Shown: positions 60,337 to 64,000 of the stretch, in pieces
How positions within the stretch are numbered: position 1 is the stretch's first letter
How the letters are laid out: the number at the start of each line of letters is the position of its first letter
Assembly: GCF_000826105.1 (NCBI RefSeq)
Contig: NZ_CCYK01000006.1
Span: 372,001 to 436,000 of the forward strand
DNA from: Pseudomonas massiliensis
GTDB taxonomy: Bacteria > Pseudomonadota > Gammaproteobacteria > Pseudomonadales > Pseudomonadaceae
DNA length: 64,000 nucleotides
Direction of reading: 5' to 3'
Made by a program: the position numbers and the translations under genes
The notes under the pieces: model-generated
What the model was told of the DNA's origin: nothing
What the model saw: only the letters and a program-made list of their open reading frames with translations
Databases searched by the model: none

Positions 60337-62607
60337 ATGGGTAACCTTCGCAGATTCCCCCGCTTCGTCACTGCTCCCCTGGCCCTGGCGCTAACGCTGG
60401 CGGCAGGCATGCCACAGGCCCGGGCCCACGGCGGCGCGGCTGAAATGGTCCCCTTGCAGAGTACCTTGGAAAGTTTCGGAGCTACGGTCAAGTATGATGA
60501 ATACGCCAACATCTTCGTGATATCCAAGGATGGGGCCTATGTCAGAGTGAAGCCTGACAGCAAGACTGCGGTACTCAATGGAAAACGCTTTGAATTGAGT
60601 GTGCCGGTTGTATTCAGGGAGCATACTGCCTATATGTCCCATGACTTCATAAACGAAGTCTTCCAATCGGGGCTGGATAAGACCTTCGTGGTCGAAACGC
60701 GACCACACCCGCTGAACCCCCTGAGCGCGGACGAGATAACAGCAGCCGTTAGCGCTATCCGGGCCTCGGACCATGCCAAGAAAAACCTGCGCTACACCGC
60801 GATTTCCCTGCGCGAGCCGAGCAAGAGCGAAGTCTGGAACTTCGTCTATACCGGCCACGCCGTTAGCCAGGCGCGACAAGCGACCGTGGTCATGCTGGAT
60901 GGCAAGCAGGTCATCGAAGCCGATGTCGACCTGGCAAGCAAAAAAGTTCTGACTTGGCAGCCCATCAAGGATGCCCATGGCATGGTCTTGCTCGACGACT
61001 TCGCTACCGTGCAGAGCGTGATCGAGCGCAGCCCGGAATACGCCCAGGCTTTATCCAGGCGCGGCATCACCGACACCGGGAAAGTCATCGCCACGCCCCT
61101 TACGGTGGGCTATTTCAATGGCAAGGATGGCCTGACCCAGGACAAGCGCCTGCTCAAGGTCGTGAGTTACCTGGACGTCGGCGATGGCAACTACTGGGCG
61201 CACCCCATCGAAAACCTGGTAGCGGTGGTAGACCTGGAGACCAAGTCAATTCTCAAGATCGAGGACGCAGGTACCCTTCCCGTTCCTATGACGCCTACTC
61301 CCTATGACGGTCGCAACCGCAAGGGCACCCCGCTCAAACCCTTGGAGATCATCGAGCCGGAAGGAAAGAACTACACCATTACAGGCAATAGCATCCATTG
61401 GCGGAACTGGGACATGCATCTGCGCCTTGATTCCCGGGTAGGCCCGATGATCTCGACCGTGACCTACAATGACCTGGGCAAGAAACGGAAGATCATGTAT
61501 GAAGGCAACCTTGGCGGCATGATCGTTCCCTACGGCGACCCGGACGTGGGCTGGTATTTTAAGGCCTACCTGGACTCGGGCGACTATGGCATGGGCACCT
61601 TGACCTCCCCCATCGAGCCGGGCAAGGACGCGCCACAGAACGCCGTGCTGCTGGACGCCACCATCGCCGACTACACAGGGGCGCCGACACGGATTCCTCG
61701 CGCCATGGCCATCTTCGAGCGCTACGCTGGGCCTGAATACAAGCATCAGGAAATGGGCCGGCCCAACATCAGCACCGAGCGCCGGGAACTCGTGGTGCGC
61801 TGGATCAGCACGGTAGGCAACTATGACTACATCTTCGACTGGGTCTTCCAGGAAAACGGTGTGATTGGCATCGATGCCGGCGCCACCGGAATCGAAGCGG
61901 TCAAGGGCGTAAAGTCCACGACCATCCACGATGCTACCGCCAAGGAGGATACCCGCTACGGCACGCTGATCGACCACAACATCGTCGGCACCACCCACCA
62001 ACACATCTACAACTTCCGCCTGGACATGGACGTGGACGGCGAAAACAACTCTTTGGTTGAACTCAACCCGATAGTGGCCAAGAACGACCGTGAAGGCCCC
62101 CGTACCAGCACCATGCAGATCGATCAGCAGGTCGTGAGCACCGAACGCCAGGCCGCACAGAAATTCGACCCTTCGACCATTCGGCTGCTCAGCAACCCAG
62201 GCAAGGAAAACAAGATGGGCTACCCGGTTTCCTACCAACTGATTCCCTATGCCGGAGGCACCCATCCGGTGGCCAAGGGAGCGAACTTCGGTAGCGATGA
62301 GTGGCTGTATCACCGCCTCAACTTCATGGACAAACAGATCTGGGTGACTCGCTACAGTCCCGAGGAGCGCTACCCTGAAGGCCAATACCCGAACCGTTCG
62401 GCCAAGGACGCAGGCCTGGGGCTGTACACGGCTGACAATCAGTCGATCGAAAACGCTGATGACGTCGTATGGCTGACCACTGGCACCACCCATGTCGCGC
62501 GTGCCGAGGAGTGGCCCATCATGCCGACGGAATGGGTGCACGTGCTGCTCAAGCCCTGGAACTTCTTCAATGAAACCCCGACCCTGGGCTTGAACGCCAA
62601 ACCCTGA
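60337..62607 (+). CDS. tynA: Periplasmic copper-containing primary amine oxidase
   Basis: The 756-residue product is nearly the size of E. coli TynA. A signal peptide ends near ARAHG. The topaquinone tyrosine sits in TVGNYDYIF, about residue 495. The catalytic aspartate is in YLDSGDYGMG (about 413). Copper ligands are the two histidines in HQHIYNF (about 555) and the histidine of THVARAEEW (about 719). An N-terminal domain rich in beta strands matches the TynA N-domain. It oxidises primary amines to aldehydes with release of ammonia and hydrogen peroxide. It is divergent from an AraC-type regulator, as tynA is from feaR in E. coli, but no aldehyde dehydrogenase gene is adjacent here. Confidence 0.96.
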   Translation: MGNLRRFPRFVTAPLALALTLAAGMPQARAHGGAAEMVPLQSTLESFGATVKYDEYANIFVISKDGAYVRVKPDSKTAVLNGKRFELSVPVVFREHTAYMSHDFINEVFQSGLDKTFVVETRPHPLNPLSADEITAAVSAIRASDHAKKNLRYTAISLREPSKSEVWNFVYTGHAVSQARQATVVMLDGKQVIEADVDLASKKVLTWQPIKDAHGMVLLDDFATVQSVIERSPEYAQALSRRGITDTGKVIATPLTVGYFNGKDGLTQDKRLLKVVSYLDVGDGNYWAHPIENLVAVVDLETKSILKIEDAGTLPVPMTPTPYDGRNRKGTPLKPLEIIEPEGKNYTITGNSIHWRNWDMHLRLDSRVGPMISTVTYNDLGKKRKIMYEGNLGGMIVPYGDPDVGWYFKAYLDSGDYGMGTLTSPIEPGKDAPQNAVLLDATIADYTGAPTRIPRAMAIFERYAGPEYKHQEMGRPNISTERRELVVRWISTVGNYDYIFDWVFQENGVIGIDAGATGIEAVKGVKSTTIHDATAKEDTRYGTLIDHNIVGTTHQHIYNFRLDMDVDGENNSLVELNPIVAKNDREGPRTSTMQIDQQVVSTERQAAQKFDPSTIRLLSNPGKENKMGYPVSYQLIPYAGGTHPVAKGANFGSDEWLYHRLNFMDKQIWVTRYSPEERYPEGQYPNRSAKDAGLGLYTADNQSIENADDVVWLTTGTTHVARAEEWPIMPTEWVHVLLKPWNFFNETPTLGLNAKP

Positions 62608-62872
62608 GACGACCGGTTCCGGAAGCCGTTGTGGTAGGCGCCACAGCGGCGACAGCCAGGGATCAGAAGCCGGAGCGCCGCGAAGGCATATCATCCAGGG
62701 CACCGAGGACGGCCGGGCACCAGCCTTCGACACCTGGCCGCCTCAAACTGGCCGGAGCCGCCAGAGCCACACCTTGAGCCCGCCTCACGCCAACCGCTAG
62801 AATCGCCTGCTCAGCCCACGGCCCAACGGCGGCCTTCCTCCGTTGGCGTTCAGTCCGCCTACCGGAGCCCCG

Positions 62873-63673
62873 ATGCAGCCTACCGAACAAGCCTTACCGC
62901 TCACGCTCCCAGCGCTTGATTTCGATCACAACGCCGCCACCGCCTGGGGCCATTCATTGAGCCAGCGCTACAACGAAGCAACGCCCTTTCCGCATATCGT
63001 GTTGGACAACTTCCTGCACGAGGATCTGATCGCCAGCCTCTGTGCGCACTTCCCGGTAGAGCCTACCCACAACGAGATGCTCTATGAGCGCGGCTACAAA
63101 GGGCAAAGCAAGCGGCAGATCAGCCCGCTGGAATGCGATGCCCATCTGAAAGCCGTGTTCAACGCGTTCAATTCGGCCCCCATGCTGCTTTTCCTGGAAA
63201 GCCTCACCGGCATCCAGGGGTTGATCCCGGACCCTTATTTCACTGGCGGTGGGCTGCATGAAACCAAAAGCGGTGGCTTCCTCGGCGTGCACTCGGATTT
63301 CAGGCTGAACAAGAAGCTGAAGATCGAGCGCAGGATCAACATCATCATCTACCTCAATCAAGACTGGCGGGAGGAATACGGCGGCAACCTGGAATTGTGG
63401 AGCCCCGACATGAAAACCTGCCTGAAGAAGATCCTGCCGATCTACAACCGCTGCGTCATTTTCAATACCGACAAAGACAGCAACCATGGGCACCCGGAGC
63501 CCCTGACCACGCCCGAGCATGTGACCCGCAGGTCTATCGCGCTCTATTACTACACCTCGGGCATGACCGCGGCAGACCCGTCGCAAAGAAACAAGACGCA
63601 CTACAAGCCGCGGCCCAAGGACTTGCTGAGCCTGAATTACCACCTGAACAAGCTGTTGCGCAAGAAAAACTGA
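62873..63673 (+). CDS. 2-oxoglutarate/Fe(II)-dependent oxygenase
   Basis: The start at ATG 62873 follows CGGAG. The 266-residue product has a double-stranded beta-helix fold. The iron triad His-Asp...His is seen in GVHSDFRL and in SNHGHPEPL. The RRSIALYYYTSG strand ends with the arginine for 2-oxoglutarate. The N-terminus reads FPHIVLDNFLHEDLIASL, typical of prolyl-hydroxylase-like enzymes. The C-terminus is basic (KLLRKKN). The substrate is unknown. It sits alone between tynA and a chemotaxis receptor. Confidence 0.88.
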   Translation: MQPTEQALPLTLPALDFDHNAATAWGHSLSQRYNEATPFPHIVLDNFLHEDLIASLCAHFPVEPTHNEMLYERGYKGQSKRQISPLECDAHLKAVFNAFNSAPMLLFLESLTGIQGLIPDPYFTGGGLHETKSGGFLGVHSDFRLNKKLKIERRINIIIYLNQDWREEYGGNLELWSPDMKTCLKKILPIYNRCVIFNTDKDSNHGHPEPLTTPEHVTRRSIALYYYTSGMTAADPSQRNKTHYKPRPKDLLSLNYHLNKLLRKKN

Positions 63674-63695
63674 AGCCGCTCGCTTGCCGGTCCGT

Positions 63696-64000
63696 TCATA
63701 CCTTGAACCTGGCCACGAGGACATTGAAAGACGCCGCCAGCTTCGATAGCTCCGTACTGGAGGCGTTGGTCTGATGAGCCCCGGTTGCGGTCTGTGAGGA
63801 AAGCTCCTGGATGGTGGACAGATTACGGTCCACTTCACGGGTCACCTGAGCCTGTTCCTCAGCGGCCGAGGCGATCACCAGGTTCTTTTCATTGATGACC
63901 GATACCCCCTCGGTGATTTCATCCAGGGCTTCCTCCGCCTGGACGGCCTGCACCCGAGTCGTGGAGGCCAGGTTTCTACTCCTGGTCATCGCGGTGACGG
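63696..64000 (-). CDS. Methyl-accepting chemotaxis protein, C-terminal end (runs off right edge)
   Basis: The open minus-strand frame encodes the last roughly 100 residues of a receptor. The signalling stretch reads EEALDEITEGVSVINEKNLVIASAAEEQ, then a methylation-helix EVDRNLSTIQELSSQTATGA and ends LVARFKV. The N-terminal sensor and membrane parts lie outside the window. It is the edge of a gene on the minus strand. Confidence 0.92.
   Translation of the reverse strand, partial: VTAMTRSRNLASTTRVQAVQAEEALDEITEGVSVINEKNLVIASAAEEQAQVTREVDRNLSTIQELSSQTATGAHQTNASSTELSKLAASFNVLVARFKV

Overview
The window is a piece of a high-GC gammaproteobacterial chromosome and almost certainly comes from Pseudomonas. 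Gene content and order support this: 4.5S RNA, ligA, zipA, smc, a GntR regulator and guaD follow one another; nrdA has two ATP-cone domains; nrdA and nrdB lie on either side of a rut pyrimidine-degradation cluster; and a DUF6543 'dermonecrotic toxin' type giant protein and a PcpS-like phosphopantetheinyl transferase are present.

Region 1 (1-19757) is an accessory locus with two RHS genes pointing away from each other. On the minus strand, reading from about 11970 down to the left edge, lie a broken first gene carrying an IS256-type transposase remnant, a protein of five Ig-like repeats, two large proteins with tentative TULIP/P47-like features, and the N-terminal 1014 codons of an RHS protein that runs off the window. 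On the plus strand lie a small secreted cysteine-repeat protein, a larger secreted duplicated protein with similar cysteine-pair modules, and a complete 1685-residue RHS protein. The two RHS proteins share the same N-terminal motif. No PAAR, VgrG or Tc A/B component is visible. This is the best candidate here for an undescribed secreted or surface system.

Region 2 (19819-24831) is a four-gene chaperone-usher fimbrial operon: pilin, chaperone, usher and tip adhesin.

Region 3 (24927-35038) is core genome: SRP 4.5S RNA, NAD-dependent DNA ligase, ZipA, SMC, a GntR regulator two bases upstream of smc, guanine deaminase and a LysE-family exporter. Region 4 (35040-42033) has the giant DUF6543 protein on the minus strand, a Tsx-like outer-membrane channel and a phosphopantetheinyl transferase.

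Region 5 (42034-53517) concerns nucleotides. Class Ia ribonucleotide reductase subunits nrdA and nrdB are separated by the pyrimidine permease rutG, the regulator rutR and rutABCDF (no rutE). nrdA and nrdB each have a pair of NrdR-box-like sites about three helical turns apart, and rutG and rutA each have a RutR-type palindrome.

Region 6 (53518-64000) is mixed: a frameshifted fragment, a hipA kinase gene with most of its N-terminal half deleted beside an intact hipB and repeated operator-like 14-mers, a hypothetical gene, a GAF-PAS histidine kinase, a DUF4442 thioesterase-like gene divergent from a TetR regulator, an AraC regulator divergent from a periplasmic copper amine oxidase, a 2OG-Fe(II) oxygenase and the end of a chemotaxis receptor.

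All family assignments rest on reading the translated sequence by eye; no database search was run.
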